A stretch of 64,000 nucleotides of DNA from NCBI GenBank assembly GCA_964643355.1, contig CAZXPW010000021.1, forward strand, positions 1 through 64,000, written 5' to 3'. The notes beneath the pieces are model-generated. The model was not told the origin of the DNA. It made no database searches and worked only from the letters and a program-made list of their open reading frames with translations. This stretch comes from FEN-1350 sp964643355 (GTDB lineage: Bacteria > Planctomycetota > Phycisphaerae > Sedimentisphaerales > Anaerohalosphaeraceae). This document shows positions 9,259 through 18,537 of this stretch, in pieces. Within the stretch, counting starts at the first letter, position 1, and every line of letters starts with the position of its first letter. Position numbers and translations under genes: made by a program.

Positions 9259-10330
9259 CGCCCCCGTATCCCTGAAAGACCTTGATCGCATTGCGATACA
9301 CTTCCCACTGCCCGACATCAATCCAATCGTCTTCCCCGATGGGGTACACGCCCACCTTGGAGCCGTTCTGCTTTGCGGCGACAATCAGATCCGTAAAATC
9401 GAAATACCGCTCCGGCGGAATCCATCGCAAAACCGGATCGTTCACCACATACAAACCGATATTCACCAGAAGATCGTATTCCGGCTTTTCCCGCAATCGA
9501 ATCAAGGTCCCGTCGTTTTCAATTTCGCAAAGTCCATAGGGAATCGGATATCGTTTCAAGGAAGCGACAATCGTGATCTCGTTCCGTCGGGTCTGATGGT
9601 AATCAAACAAATCCGCCAAATCCGAGTTGACGATGATGTCGCAGTTGGAGACAAAAAAGGACCCTTTGATTTTCCCCTCCAACAACCGAAGCCCCCCGGC
9701 CGTCCCCAGGGGCTTGTCCTCCTCGATCCAGCGGATGCGATATTGGGGACTGGCCTCCTCGAAATAGGCCTTGAGAATCCGGGACTTGTGGTTGACGGAC
9801 AAAAAGAATTTGTCCAGACCGTGCGCCAAAAACCGTTCGATCACCAGTTCGATTACCGGCCGATCGTCAATCGGGACCAGGGGTTTGGGCAGAATCCGCG
9901 TGAAGGGGTCCATTCTCGTCCCCTTCCCTCCGGCCATAATGATCACGGGGACATCCAGCTTGCGACGCGTGAAAGGGACGCCTTCTCGAAAAACCGTCTC
10001 CCACAACAACACTTCAACAACCCGCTCGTCGGAATCCACCACCGGAACCGATTCAATCTTATGGGTTTGCATGAGGCGACGGACCTCGTCGGTCCGGCAG
10101 CCCGTTCGAATTCGGACCGCGTTGCGGGTATAGATCTCGGAAATATCCCGTTCGGCGGGATTTCCCTTCATCAGGTACCGACGAATATCGCCGTCGGTCA
10201 CGGATCCCAGCAGCCGGCCCTGTTCGTCCACCACATATAAGGCCTGGCCCTCGACCTGATTGAGCCGTTTCATGGTATCGCGAACGGACAGCGAAATCGG
10301 GATCAGAAAATCGTTCGGGTTCGAAGTCAT
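9245..10330 (-). CDS. ptmE: CBS-domain sugar nucleotidyltransferase, PtmE-like
   Basis: About 361 residues. Two N-terminal CBS motifs (LYVVDEQGRLLGSVTDGDI and SVPVVDSDERVVEVL) are followed by a nucleotidyltransferase domain. That domain has VIIMAGGKGTRMDPFT, LPKPLVPI, DKPLGTAGGL and SFFVSNCDIIV. Proteins with this architecture (PtmE of Campylobacter jejuni) make GDP-glucosamine at the entry of the legionaminic acid pathway. The start at 10330 overlaps the legI stop as ATGA. Its presence favours a legionaminic rather than neuraminic acid product, because NeuNAc synthesis does not need this step. CBS domains may bind adenosine ligands for regulation, but no ligand is predictable here. Confidence 0.85.
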   Translation of the reverse strand: MTSNPNDFLIPISLSVRDTMKRLNQVEGQALYVVDEQGRLLGSVTDGDIRRYLMKGNPAERDISEIYTRNAVRIRTGCRTDEVRRLMQTHKIESVPVVDSDERVVEVLLWETVFREGVPFTRRKLDVPVIIMAGGKGTRMDPFTRILPKPLVPIDDRPVIELVIERFLAHGLDKFFLSVNHKSRILKAYFEEASPQYRIRWIEEDKPLGTAGGLRLLEGKIKGSFFVSNCDIIVNSDLADLFDYHQTRRNEITIVASLKRYPIPYGLCEIENDGTLIRLREKPEYDLLVNIGLYVVNDPVLRWIPPERYFDFTDLIVAAKQNGSKVGVYPIGEDDWIDVGQWEVYRNAIKVFQGYGGDVQR

Positions 10331-11361
10331 TCGTCCTGGAAATCCTCCCATCGCAAAACCTGGTCGCATTCAATCGCTCTGCCAGAACGCTTCCCGATTA
10401 ATTCCTTCCATCGGGAAGGGCAAATCCCATCCCCCGGCCGTTTGAAGGTCAACATCGACGGTTCAATCCTGGACCCTTCCGGGATCTTGCGGGCCGACAC
10501 GACGCTTTTCCGGACCAGGCGCCGCATCGGACCTTCCGATTCGGCCGGCCGTTTAATCCCGTCCCCCCGGGCCTGTTCACAATGGCGAATCGCTTGAACC
10601 ATCTCGCTCAATTGAAACGGTAAAAGGGACGCTTTGTGATCCGGACCACGCATGTCCGAGTCCAGGGTGAAATGCTTCTCGACAATCTCCGCCCCCATGG
10701 CCACGGCGGCGATCGGCACTTCGATTCCAAGGGTATGATCCGAATATCCCACCGGAAGACCAAACGCCGAACGCAGCGTTACCATCGCCTGAAGATTGAC
10801 ATCTTCATAACGGCAGGGGTAATCGGTGCAACAATGCAGAAGGGTCAATGAAGTCCCGGCTTTCGTCGAAGAACGAAATCCGGACCGAATCGTCTCGACG
10901 GCGGCGGCGACCTCGTCCAGAGTACTCATGCCGGTCGAGAGAATGATCGGTTTTCCCTTGGCCGAAAGGTATTCCAGAAACGGAAGATTGGTTACATCTC
11001 CGGAAGAGACTTTGAATCGACGAACAAGCGGCTCGATGCAATCGGCGCTTTCGAAATCGAACGGCGTCGATAGGAATTCGATGCCTGCCTGATCGCAATG
11101 GTCCTTCAGACGCCCGAAATGCTCCAGGGGGAGGGCCAGTTCGCGGAGCATCTGTTGCTGAGTCTGAAGACCGTCACCGGTGTTGGCAATCTGGTAATCG
11201 GCCTTGGGCGCACCGGCCGTTACAAGCCGCTCAGGAAGAAAGGTCTGAAACTTGACCCCATCGGCCCCTGCAGCCACGGCCGCGTCGATCAATCGCAGGG
11301 CCAGATCCACAGATCCATTGTGATTAACGCCCGCTTCGGCGATGATCTGGCACCGTGTCAT
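10327..11361 (-). CDS. legI: N-acylneuraminate/legionaminate synthase (NeuB/LegI family)
   Basis: A 344-residue NeuB-family synthase that condenses phosphoenolpyruvate with a six-carbon amino sugar to give a nine-carbon sugar acid. Visible signatures are IIAEAGVNHNG, GVKFQTFLPERL, LSTPFDFESAD, IILSTGMSTLDEV, LLHCCTDYPC, GYSDHTLGIEVP, EKHFTLD and GPDHKASL. A C-terminal SAF (antifreeze-like) domain begins near RRLVRKSVVSARKI. It overlaps legG upstream and ptmE downstream by four bases each (ATGA), so it is translationally coupled to both. The legionaminate assignment follows from the adjacent LegB, LegG and PtmE-like proteins. Confidence 0.92.
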   Translation of the reverse strand: MTRCQIIAEAGVNHNGSVDLALRLIDAAVAAGADGVKFQTFLPERLVTAGAPKADYQIANTGDGLQTQQQMLRELALPLEHFGRLKDHCDQAGIEFLSTPFDFESADCIEPLVRRFKVSSGDVTNLPFLEYLSAKGKPIILSTGMSTLDEVAAAVETIRSGFRSSTKAGTSLTLLHCCTDYPCRYEDVNLQAMVTLRSAFGLPVGYSDHTLGIEVPIAAVAMGAEIVEKHFTLDSDMRGPDHKASLLPFQLSEMVQAIRHCEQARGDGIKRPAESEGPMRRLVRKSVVSARKIPEGSRIEPSMLTFKRPGDGICPSRWKELIGKRSGRAIECDQVLRWEDFQDE

Positions 11362-12521
11362 CGTTTCACCGCTTCCATGGTTTTTCGCATCAGTCGATCG
11401 TCGATCTCCGTATCGGCTATCCTATCTACCATCCGCAGGGCGGCTTGTCCATTGCCAAATAGAAATTCCATTGTTCGCAGACCTTTCCGAAATTCGACGG
11501 AAAGAGCCCGTTCAATTCCGGCGACAATCTCGGCCTGCGTATAGCCCGTATCGATGACGCTGGGATGGCGAATCCGGCCGAACTGGCGGTCTCCGACATT
11601 CACCGTGGGTATCCGAAACCACGGTGCTTCGAGAATTCCGCTGGAGGAGTTCCCGATCACCATTTCACAATGCCCCAGGAATCCGTAGTACCGACGGGAA
11701 CCGAGCGATTCGATGTACCGAATATTCGGATTGTCTTTTGTATAACGGGCAATCGTGTCGAGAATTTCGTCCCGTCCGCTGTCCATGTTCGGGGCCGTAA
11801 CCACCCATTGAACGGAAAAGCGTCCAATAGCCGAAAGCAGATTCCGGATCTGGTCACCGGCCGGTAAGCGTCTCTCAAGCGTTACCGGATGATAGGTAAC
11901 AATGGCGGCCGGGCGAGAGGGATCCAAATCCATCTCCAAAAACACCTCTTCGCGACTGACGGCCTTGAATTGTCGGATACGATCGATCGCCAGCGATCCG
12001 GTATTCTGAATCCGCCAGGACGACTCGCCCATGCGCAGAAGGTTTTCGGCATAGGCCGAGCAGGTCACAAAATGCAGATGGGCGGCCTTGCTCACCATAT
12101 GCCGAATCTGATCGTCAATGGCTGCAGGGGTGGTCTCCCCGCCCTGAATGTGGAGGATGGGCTTTCGAAACAGGATCGCACAATTTACGATACTGAGCAG
12201 CTCATAACGATCCCCCAGAACGCAGACCCAATCGAACGAATAGCGTTCAAACAATCGAGCCACCTCCATCGTCGCGATCCCCAGCGATCGGGACAGGGTA
12301 GCCGGATCGGTTCCATTGAGCAAATAGTCAAAACAATCGGTAATCGCCACGCCGTCGTCCCGAATCTCGCCAATCGTCCGGCCTGATTCGATCGCCAGGT
12401 GGCCTCCCCCAGCAAAGACAATCGCATCGGTACGGGGATCCTGTTGTAGCGCGTTAATCAACGGATGCAGCAAACCGTATTCCGCCCGCGAAGCCGTAAA
12501 GATCGCCACCGTCTTTTTCAA
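11358..12521 (-). CDS. legG: UDP-sugar 2-epimerase, hydrolysing (NeuC/LegG family)
   Basis: A 387-residue GT-B-fold epimerase. Conserved motifs are TASRAEYGLLHPLI near the N-terminus, VLGDRYELL, HIQGGETTPAAIDDQIRH and LIGNSSSGILEAP-like sequence (VIGNSSSGILEAPWF). It inverts C2 and releases the nucleotide to give the free mannosamine-type substrate of LegI. The start is a TTG at 12521 that overlaps the formyltransferase stop (TTGA); no in-frame ATG fits better. Its position between the formyltransferase and legI matches the order of pathway chemistry. Confidence 0.9.
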   Translation of the reverse strand: MKKTVAIFTASRAEYGLLHPLINALQQDPRTDAIVFAGGGHLAIESGRTIGEIRDDGVAITDCFDYLLNGTDPATLSRSLGIATMEVARLFERYSFDWVCVLGDRYELLSIVNCAILFRKPILHIQGGETTPAAIDDQIRHMVSKAAHLHFVTCSAYAENLLRMGESSWRIQNTGSLAIDRIRQFKAVSREEVFLEMDLDPSRPAAIVTYHPVTLERRLPAGDQIRNLLSAIGRFSVQWVVTAPNMDSGRDEILDTIARYTKDNPNIRYIESLGSRRYYGFLGHCEMVIGNSSSGILEAPWFRIPTVNVGDRQFGRIRHPSVIDTGYTQAEIVAGIERALSVEFRKGLRTMEFLFGNGQAALRMVDRIADTEIDDRLMRKTMEAVKR

Positions 12522-13276
12522 GGCACCACCGTCTTTGTGGCTTCAAGGCCGGCTTGCGCCGGATTGTCTTGTCGAATCGGGGTCGTTCCCATTGGCAAGG
12601 TCGTCAAACGCTCCGGGGAATATTCGAATGTATGTCCCATCCACTCCAAATAGGCCCCCGGCATTCCGGGATAGGTGGTTGCGCGGATCCGCCGATCGAT
12701 TTCTTCCTTCGTCATCCGGAACTCCAATCGGCACAAGTCTTCCAGTTGCCGTCGCGTGAAAGGACGCCGTTTCCAGACTTCGTCGCAAACGGGTAATTCG
12801 TCTTTTCTCAGGACCGCTTCGATAACCTCCTCAAATAGCAACGATAGGTGTGCGTAGGCCTTTTCGGTCAGAGAAAAAACCGTTTCGCAAGGTTCGATTG
12901 CGAATCTCCGCACGCCGAGGATGCGACCGGAATCCACTGTCCGTTCCATGATATGCGCGGTCACCCCGTATTCATGGGCCCCTTCATAGAGAGCAAAGTT
13001 TGTGCATCCAATGCCGGGATATTCGGGTGGGCCGGGATGAAAATTGATCGCCCATTTTTTTGTCTGTTGAAGAATCCGATCCGGGATTACCCAGGGAGAT
13101 ATGTAAGAAACAGTCAGGTCCGCCTCCATCGCATATGTTTGACTCGGAAACGGATCGTTTCTCTGACCACTACATCGGACAATCCGGCAACCGAATCGAT
13201 CCAGGGTGGCAAGGACTCGATCGAGTCCGGGCTTGGGTTTGGCAAAGAGCAAAACGGTTTTTTGTCCGGCGAGCAT
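12518..13276 (-). CDS. Formyltransferase-like protein, candidate sugar N-formyltransferase
   Basis: A 252-residue protein with the N10-formyltetrahydrofolate transferase fold. INFHPGPPEYPGIGC matches the HPSLLPxYRG-type segment of methionyl-tRNA and sugar formyltransferases, followed by GVTAHIMERTVDSG, the conserved HxMxxxxDxG signature. It is shorter than methionyl-tRNA formyltransferase and sits between legB and legG. In a normal legionaminate pathway an acetyltransferase (LegH) acts at this point, and no LegH is seen in the window. It could therefore N-formylate the 4-amino group before C2 epimerisation, giving an N-formyl legionaminic derivative. That role is inference. It lies four bases after legB. 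Confidence 0.72.
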   Translation of the reverse strand: MLAGQKTVLLFAKPKPGLDRVLATLDRFGCRIVRCSGQRNDPFPSQTYAMEADLTVSYISPWVIPDRILQQTKKWAINFHPGPPEYPGIGCTNFALYEGAHEYGVTAHIMERTVDSGRILGVRRFAIEPCETVFSLTEKAYAHLSLLFEEVIEAVLRKDELPVCDEVWKRRPFTRRQLEDLCRLEFRMTKEEIDRRIRATTYPGMPGAYLEWMGHTFEYSPERLTTLPMGTTPIRQDNPAQAGLEATKTVVP

Positions 13277-13280
13277 GGAA

Positions 13281-14276
13281 TTATGTCTGATAGATTCCCG
13301 GTTTGTACCGATTCTGGTTTTGCCGGAACCACTCGATGGTGATCCGAAGGCCCTCTTCCAACGAGTGTCGCGGCTGCCAGCCGGTCAGTTCGCGGATTCG
13401 CCGGTTACATCCCAATAGTCGTTGAACTTCGCTGGCCGCTGGACGGATGCGGTCTCGATCGGTTACGATCTCGGCCGAGGGGTCGATCTGATGGATCATG
13501 ATCCGGGCCAGTTCGCCGATGGAAATCTCACGCCCCGATGCAATGTTGATTTCTTGTCCCACCGCGGCATCGGAACCGGCCACCGCGAAAAATCCTTCAC
13601 AGACATCATGCACAAAATTCAGATCTCGCCGGGGAGCGGTATCCCCCAATCGAATTTGCCGCTGACCGGCCAGAAGTTGCGTGATAATCGTCGGGATAAC
13701 CGCACGGGCGGATTGTCGCGGACCATAGGTGTTGAACGGCCGGACAATGACAACGGGAGTCCCAAAGGAGCGCCAGAAGGATTCCGCCAATCGGTCGGCG
13801 CCGATTTTGGAGGCACTATACGGAGACTGTCCCTGAAGGGGATGTTTTTCATCGATGGGAACATATTGGGCGGTTCCATAGACCTCCGATGTCGAGGTGA
13901 CCAGAATTCGCTCCACCCCACAATCCCGCCCCGCACGGAGGATATGAAGCGTTCCCTTGATATTGGTATCGATATAACTTTCGGGGCACTGATAGGAATA
14001 CGGAATCCCGATAAGGGCGGCCAGATGAAAAACGACCTGACAACCCTCCACGGCCGATCGCACGCTGTCAGGGTCGCGAATATCTCCCAGTACAACTTCC
14101 ATTTGGGAAAGGATTTCTTTCGCCGATTCGTCCAGCCAGCCCCAGGACTGCGTGGAGTTGTAATGACAGAAGGCCCGGACCTGGCATCCTTTCCGGACCA
14201 GGGTTTCGGCCAGATGGCTTCCGATGAAACCATCGGCTCCGGTCACCAAAACCTTTTTCCCCGCAACGGATTTCAT
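13281..14276 (-). CDS. legB: NAD-dependent 4,6-dehydratase, LegB-like
   Basis: An extended short-chain dehydrogenase/reductase of 331 residues. VLVTGADGFIGSHL is the NAD-binding motif and SPYSASKIGADRL is the catalytic YxxxK. LIGIPYSYQCPESYIDTN and TSTSEVYGTAQ are segments characteristic of the LegB subfamily. It removes water from a GDP- or UDP-activated N-acetyl sugar to give the 4-keto-6-deoxy sugar, the first committed step of legionaminic acid synthesis. ATG at 14276 overlaps the previous stop as ATGA and is preferred over the GTG three codons earlier. The required aminotransferase is probably the partial gene at the left edge or the DegT protein at 18538-19761. Confidence 0.87.
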   Translation of the reverse strand: MKSVAGKKVLVTGADGFIGSHLAETLVRKGCQVRAFCHYNSTQSWGWLDESAKEILSQMEVVLGDIRDPDSVRSAVEGCQVVFHLAALIGIPYSYQCPESYIDTNIKGTLHILRAGRDCGVERILVTSTSEVYGTAQYVPIDEKHPLQGQSPYSASKIGADRLAESFWRSFGTPVVIVRPFNTYGPRQSARAVIPTIITQLLAGQRQIRLGDTAPRRDLNFVHDVCEGFFAVAGSDAAVGQEINIASGREISIGELARIMIHQIDPSAEIVTDRDRIRPAASEVQRLLGCNRRIRELTGWQPRHSLEEGLRITIEWFRQNQNRYKPGIYQT

Positions 14277-15496
14277 CGTTTCCACGCGCCCTCTTCGAGG
14301 AACCAGGGATTGTCGCGAACAAACGCGTTGCTCAACTGCATTTGCGAATAGACCATCGAATACCAGCGGAAACGCGGGCGGATATGCTGACAGAAACGAT
14401 GCCCCGATTCCTGAATCGCCTTGAATTGTTCAAACACTCGTCTTCTCGATGGGTCGTCGGGATCCCGACCCTCCAAACAAGCTTCCATCTCCTGAACGGA
14501 TCGCAGGATCTCGTCGGGTGTATTTTCGTGTAACTCGACCCCAAACTTTGTAAATTCGTCGGTTTGCACGAAATCCACCAGAGGACTTGTCACGATCTCC
14601 GAATAGGTCAAATTGCGGTTCAGTCGGTGGGAATAGTACTTTTTGGGCACCAAAAGATCCTGAGGATTTCCCCAATGATATGAGGCGATCGGTGAATGGA
14701 TCCAGACCACCGGCTTGTTGAACGCGACGGCAAAACTCAGGGGACCGGAGGGAACGCTCACGAAAAACCGGCACATCGCCGTACAATACAGTTCCACGCT
14801 CGGCTGATACTGCGGATGAAACGGCATATCCAGCAATCGATCGGATAGCCGGGGCAGGGGCTTCATGGACTTGTCGCCGAGGCGAACCACATAGTATCCC
14901 CGTCGCAGGAGGTATTCAATCGTCGGCAGACACCGATGGATATCCGCATTGCGGTAACTATGATAGGTCAACGAGGGTTGCCAGCCGCTTTCACGGTTGT
15001 GAATCACGACCAGAGGCGCATCGGCCGGGATTCCAAATCGAGCCAAAAATCGATTTCCTTGCCGCCGATCCTCGGCCGTAAGCGAATAGTAAAAGGAGGG
15101 TCGCCGTCCATTCAGGGCCACCGGAAAAGTGTTTTCCAGCCACGCCGCATCTTCGATCACATACCAATCGCCGTCGTATTCATGAATCCCCCGGCCGGTT
15201 GCCGGGAGACGATAATCGGGAATTTGGCGAACCTCGATTCCCCGCATGACAAAATCATAACAAACCCGATTGACTCGTTCCGTCGGCGGATGAGTGATCA
15301 CCGTGAATTGATTTTCGGGCTGGTTGAAAATGTTCCGCAACCAGAAGATCTCGCCAACCAACTGGCCGAAACTGGCGATTCCATAAAGAAAGTAATAAAT
15401 CCGCCTTGGCCGCCGAATGGAATCGCCGGTCGCAGATCCATTTCTCTCCAGCAACCCGAAACAGGCTCCGTCGTTTGAATCAGACCGCCGGTTCAT
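14273..15496 (-). CDS. TIGR04372-type glycosyltransferase, copy 2
   Basis: A 407-residue protein clearly paralogous to the one at 16365-17606. Shared segments are FGQLVGEIFWLRN, YHSYRNADIHRCLPTIEYL, RGYYVVRLGDKSM, FFVSVPSGPLSFA, LVPKKYYSHRLNRNLTY and HENTPDEILRSV. This pattern matches the TIGR04372 glycosyltransferase family, which is found in surface-glycan clusters and has no well-defined substrate. It overlaps the reductase gene upstream by 17 bases and the legB ATG by four bases. Alternative functions cannot be tested from sequence, but involvement in the glycan is strongly suggested by its setting. Confidence 0.78.
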   Translation of the reverse strand: MNRRSDSNDGACFGLLERNGSATGDSIRRPRRIYYFLYGIASFGQLVGEIFWLRNIFNQPENQFTVITHPPTERVNRVCYDFVMRGIEVRQIPDYRLPATGRGIHEYDGDWYVIEDAAWLENTFPVALNGRRPSFYYSLTAEDRRQGNRFLARFGIPADAPLVVIHNRESGWQPSLTYHSYRNADIHRCLPTIEYLLRRGYYVVRLGDKSMKPLPRLSDRLLDMPFHPQYQPSVELYCTAMCRFFVSVPSGPLSFAVAFNKPVVWIHSPIASYHWGNPQDLLVPKKYYSHRLNRNLTYSEIVTSPLVDFVQTDEFTKFGVELHENTPDEILRSVQEMEACLEGRDPDDPSRRRVFEQFKAIQESGHRFCQHIRPRFRWYSMVYSQMQLSNAFVRDNPWFLEEGAWKR

Positions 15497-16358
15497 TCAA
15501 CGCACCCAGGATTCGAGAGACATCCAGAGAGGAATTCAACCCCCGGACTTCCGGAAATTTCAATTCCGACAGGGCAATCCGGCGAATGCGACTCGGATCA
15601 AAACCGGATTCCCGCGCCACCCGACAGGCAAACGCGTAACGGCTTTCGATCCGCGGATCAGCCAGATGATAGAGACCGCTCAGATTTCTGCTCATCGCCT
15701 GCTCGATTTTTCGACTGAGCCAATCCGCATCGGTAGGGTTAAAGATCTGATCTTCAGCCGCGGCATAGAGCTTGCCCTTTCGAAGAGCATCGATCACTTC
15801 CGCCAGGATCCCTCCCTCTTTCAAATCGCCGCTGTAAGTCTTGCTCAGCCGGAGAATCAGACAGTTCGGCTGGATCTGTCGGCAATACTGTTCGACCTGC
15901 CATTTCATTCGGCCGTATTCGTTGATGGGATTGACAGGGTCATCCTCCCGGTAATTTCCTTTGATTCCGTCAAAGACCTGGTCGGAGGATAGATAGACGA
16001 TTCGAATCTTGCGATCTGCCAGATATTCCGCCAGCGTCACAACGGCCTCGACATTGACCTGATAGGCCCGGTGCCTTTCCAGTTTGCATCGGTCGATATT
16101 GGAGATCCCGGCCGCCACAATCACCCAATCGAAATCATCCAGGATCGAAAACTCCCGACGACAAATATCCAGCGGCACCAATCCGTGCCGGGGCCGGTCA
16201 TGGTATGTCCCCAGAATCCGATACCCATTCTTCAATCGACGGCACAGGGCTTGACCAATCAGGCCGGACGCGCCGACAATGGCAATTGCGGTTTTCTGCG
16301 ACATCACGGGGTTTTCTGCAATCATTCGAAGGATGCCCGCTCCATCGGGGCCGTCCAT
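15480..16358 (-). CDS. Sugar-nucleotide reductase, dTDP-4-dehydrorhamnose reductase-like
   Basis: About 292 residues of the RfbD-like branch of extended SDR enzymes. AIVGASGLIGQALCRRL is the NAD(P)-binding motif, VYLSSDQVFDG is the conserved Ser region and INEYGRMKWQVE contains the catalytic YxxxK. Such enzymes reduce 4-keto sugars. It lies between the two TIGR04372 glycosyltransferase copies, overlapping the downstream one by 17 bases. The first ATG (16358) is used, but ATGs at 16325 and 16304 also precede the Rossmann motif and none has a strong ribosome binding site. It could reduce the product of LegB or of another dehydratase outside the window. Confidence 0.75.
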   Translation of the reverse strand: MDGPDGAGILRMIAENPVMSQKTAIAIVGASGLIGQALCRRLKNGYRILGTYHDRPRHGLVPLDICRREFSILDDFDWVIVAAGISNIDRCKLERHRAYQVNVEAVVTLAEYLADRKIRIVYLSSDQVFDGIKGNYREDDPVNPINEYGRMKWQVEQYCRQIQPNCLILRLSKTYSGDLKEGGILAEVIDALRKGKLYAAAEDQIFNPTDADWLSRKIEQAMSRNLSGLYHLADPRIESRYAFACRVARESGFDPSRIRRIALSELKFPEVRGLNSSLDVSRILGALNEPAV

Positions 16359-16364
16359 TGTGGA

Positions 16365-17606
16365 TCAGACCGCCGACGCTTGTTCAGACCGGGGATGCTC
16401 CACGCCATCCGCCAAATCGCGGGACGGGTCCGTTTGGCTGTGGGTGAGAAAATAGGGGTTGGTACAGGCAAAATGGCAACCCAACATGGCGCCGGACCAA
16501 AACATCAAGAAGTTGAATGGTTCTTCCCGAGCCGTCAGACGGATCGTGTGGGCCTGTTGCTGGATGGCCTTAAACCGCCGATTGATTTCCCGGCTGATGG
16601 ATTGTTCGTCGGCGGGATAGGTCCCGCAGATCCGTTGGTCCATTTCCACCACCGCCCCCAGGATTTCTTCGGGCGTATTCTCGATCAGTTCGATCCCCAC
16701 CTGCTCAAACTCCTGCGTCTTGTAGAAATTAATCAACGGCGAACAGGCAATCTCCTGATAGGTCAAATATCGACCCAGTCGATGCGAGTAAAACTTCTTC
16801 GGGACATATAAATCTCGGCTGTTGCCCCAATCGTTTCCATTGATTGTGGCGTTGGTTATCACCAGGGGAATATTGAAGATATTGGCAAGTGAATACGGCC
16901 CCGACGGAACTCCGAGATAGAACCGGCTGCAAGCGACAAAATAGGGATCCACCCAGTGATTGTACGCGGGATGAAAAGGGGCGTCGATGAGGCGCGGCCC
17001 CATCGGGGGCAACCGCTTGAGCGATGGATCCCCCAACCGAACTACCGTATATCCGCGGGCCAGAAGATAGCGGATCGCGGGCAGATAGTTCCCAATGTCC
17101 GCGTCCCGGTAGTTGTGATAGGTCTTTTCGGGTTTGGTTCCGGCCTCTCGGACATGCAGGGTCACAATCGGGGCGTCGGAGCCGATCCCCATCGCCTGGC
17201 GAAGTTCCTGTCCCCGGCGATGATCCTCCGGCAACAGGCGGAAATACAACAATTCCTGCCCCTCGCGAAACCGCTTGACAAACTCATTCCGGAGTTTCAT
17301 TCCGTTGACCCGCAGCCAGGTCACATCTCGATCGCCCTGACGAATCGTCTGAATGTCGCTGAAATAATAGGAAGGATACGAAACCGATCCGTGTTCAGGC
17401 GACTGGACCAGCCGGATCCCCCGCATACAGATTTCATAGACCGCCGTATTGGTCGTCGGCCGGAAAGCCAGCGGCGAAGTCACCACCGTCAATTGGTACT
17501 CCGGCGGTCGATACAAATTCCGGAGCCACCACATCTCACCGGCCAACTGGCCGATCAGGCCCATATTGGCCAGCGTATAAATCACTTCATGAGGTCGTCG
17601 GTTCAC
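16365..17606 (-). CDS. TIGR04372-type glycosyltransferase, copy 1
   Basis: A 413-residue protein beginning at a GTG (17606). IGQLAGEMWWLRN, YHNYRDADIGNYLPAIRYL, RGYTVVRLGDPSL, FYLGVPSGPYSLA, YVPKKFYSHRLGRYLTY and IENTPEEILGAV define it as the partner of the copy at 14273-15496. The two proteins align over their full length but differ at many positions, so the duplication is old and each may transfer a different residue. Located 30 bases after the sulfotransferase start-side neighbour and six bases before the reductase. Activity inferred from family only. Confidence 0.78.
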   Translation of the reverse strand: MNRRPHEVIYTLANMGLIGQLAGEMWWLRNLYRPPEYQLTVVTSPLAFRPTTNTAVYEICMRGIRLVQSPEHGSVSYPSYYFSDIQTIRQGDRDVTWLRVNGMKLRNEFVKRFREGQELLYFRLLPEDHRRGQELRQAMGIGSDAPIVTLHVREAGTKPEKTYHNYRDADIGNYLPAIRYLLARGYTVVRLGDPSLKRLPPMGPRLIDAPFHPAYNHWVDPYFVACSRFYLGVPSGPYSLANIFNIPLVITNATINGNDWGNSRDLYVPKKFYSHRLGRYLTYQEIACSPLINFYKTQEFEQVGIELIENTPEEILGAVVEMDQRICGTYPADEQSISREINRRFKAIQQQAHTIRLTAREEPFNFLMFWSGAMLGCHFACTNPYFLTHSQTDPSRDLADGVEHPRSEQASAV

Positions 17607-17636
17607 AATCGTCCTCTCCGTGAAATTGCCAATCCC

Positions 17637-18437
17637 CTATACGGGTACTTCAATGGGACATGGATATCCAAGCAGGTCGAGCATCTCTTTGGCCTCTGTA
17701 TACAAATTCTGCTGTAGCTCCAGCGGCCAATTCTTGAACTTCCCCGAATTGACGATGATCGAGGAATTATTCCTTGCGTTTGTGTCTTCCAGACCCGCAT
17801 CGTGTTCACACCGGTTATACTCCAACATCATCGGATCCCACGGCTCGCCGAGAAACTCACAGACGCCCCGCAGGATTGTCTCCGGATTGGTCGTCAGATC
17901 TTCGTAAGTGATGCGATGAAACCGCGAACCGACTGCGGCCTGAAAACCCAACAGCTTCCGATTTTGATCCCGCCAGAATCGGATGGCCGCCAGCGGCTTT
18001 TCCAAACCCTCGGCCAGATATGGCTTGAGGATCCCCCACTCAAATCCGCACAGCGAATACGCGACATCCATCCCGTTTCGGAAAATTCCAATATACTGCA
18101 GGTTCCCCCGGAACATCGCATCAATCGTCTCGACATGATTGACATAGTGCGGCGTCTTTTCGGCCCAACGGGGCTTGCCCTTGGAACGAGCATACTCCTC
18201 GAAGAACCATCCCGCGAACAGCCCCATCCGATCCAGGACCTGTTGCCGGTCAAAGCCCATCCCCTGCAAACCCTCGAAGGACCGTGAATTCTCCACTACT
18301 TGGGCAAGTTGAACGATGAAAGCGGACTCCGGCGGACAGGCGATATGTGGATGCGAATCTAGAATCCGTCGAAATAATGAAGTGCCCGACCTCTGGCAAC
18401 CCAAAATGAAAATCGGGGGTTTGGAGAATTTCCTCAT
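17637..18437 (-). CDS. PAPS-dependent sulfotransferase
   Basis: A 266-residue sulfotransferase. FILGCQRSGTSLFRRIL near residues 10-26 is the 5'-phosphosulfate binding loop, and IGIFRNGMDVAYSL in the middle is the 3'-phosphate binding segment. The N-terminal location of the loop and the length match bacterial carbohydrate or protein sulfotransferases. It probably sulfates the surface glycan, or less likely a protein. It is the first gene after a 100-base spacer that carries only AT-rich sequence, so it may start a transcript leading into the TIGR04372, reductase and legionaminate genes. Confidence 0.85.
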   Translation of the reverse strand: MRKFSKPPIFILGCQRSGTSLFRRILDSHPHIACPPESAFIVQLAQVVENSRSFEGLQGMGFDRQQVLDRMGLFAGWFFEEYARSKGKPRWAEKTPHYVNHVETIDAMFRGNLQYIGIFRNGMDVAYSLCGFEWGILKPYLAEGLEKPLAAIRFWRDQNRKLLGFQAAVGSRFHRITYEDLTTNPETILRGVCEFLGEPWDPMMLEYNRCEHDAGLEDTNARNNSSIIVNSGKFKNWPLELQQNLYTEAKEMLDLLGYPCPIEVPV

Positions 18438-18537
18438 TCGTGCGTATCCCGGAAACTTGATCGAGTATGAAATGGATACATGTTCATTTTATTAACGAAC
18501 TTTACTTTCGCAGAGTACGGTGTCATCAGTATCTGGA

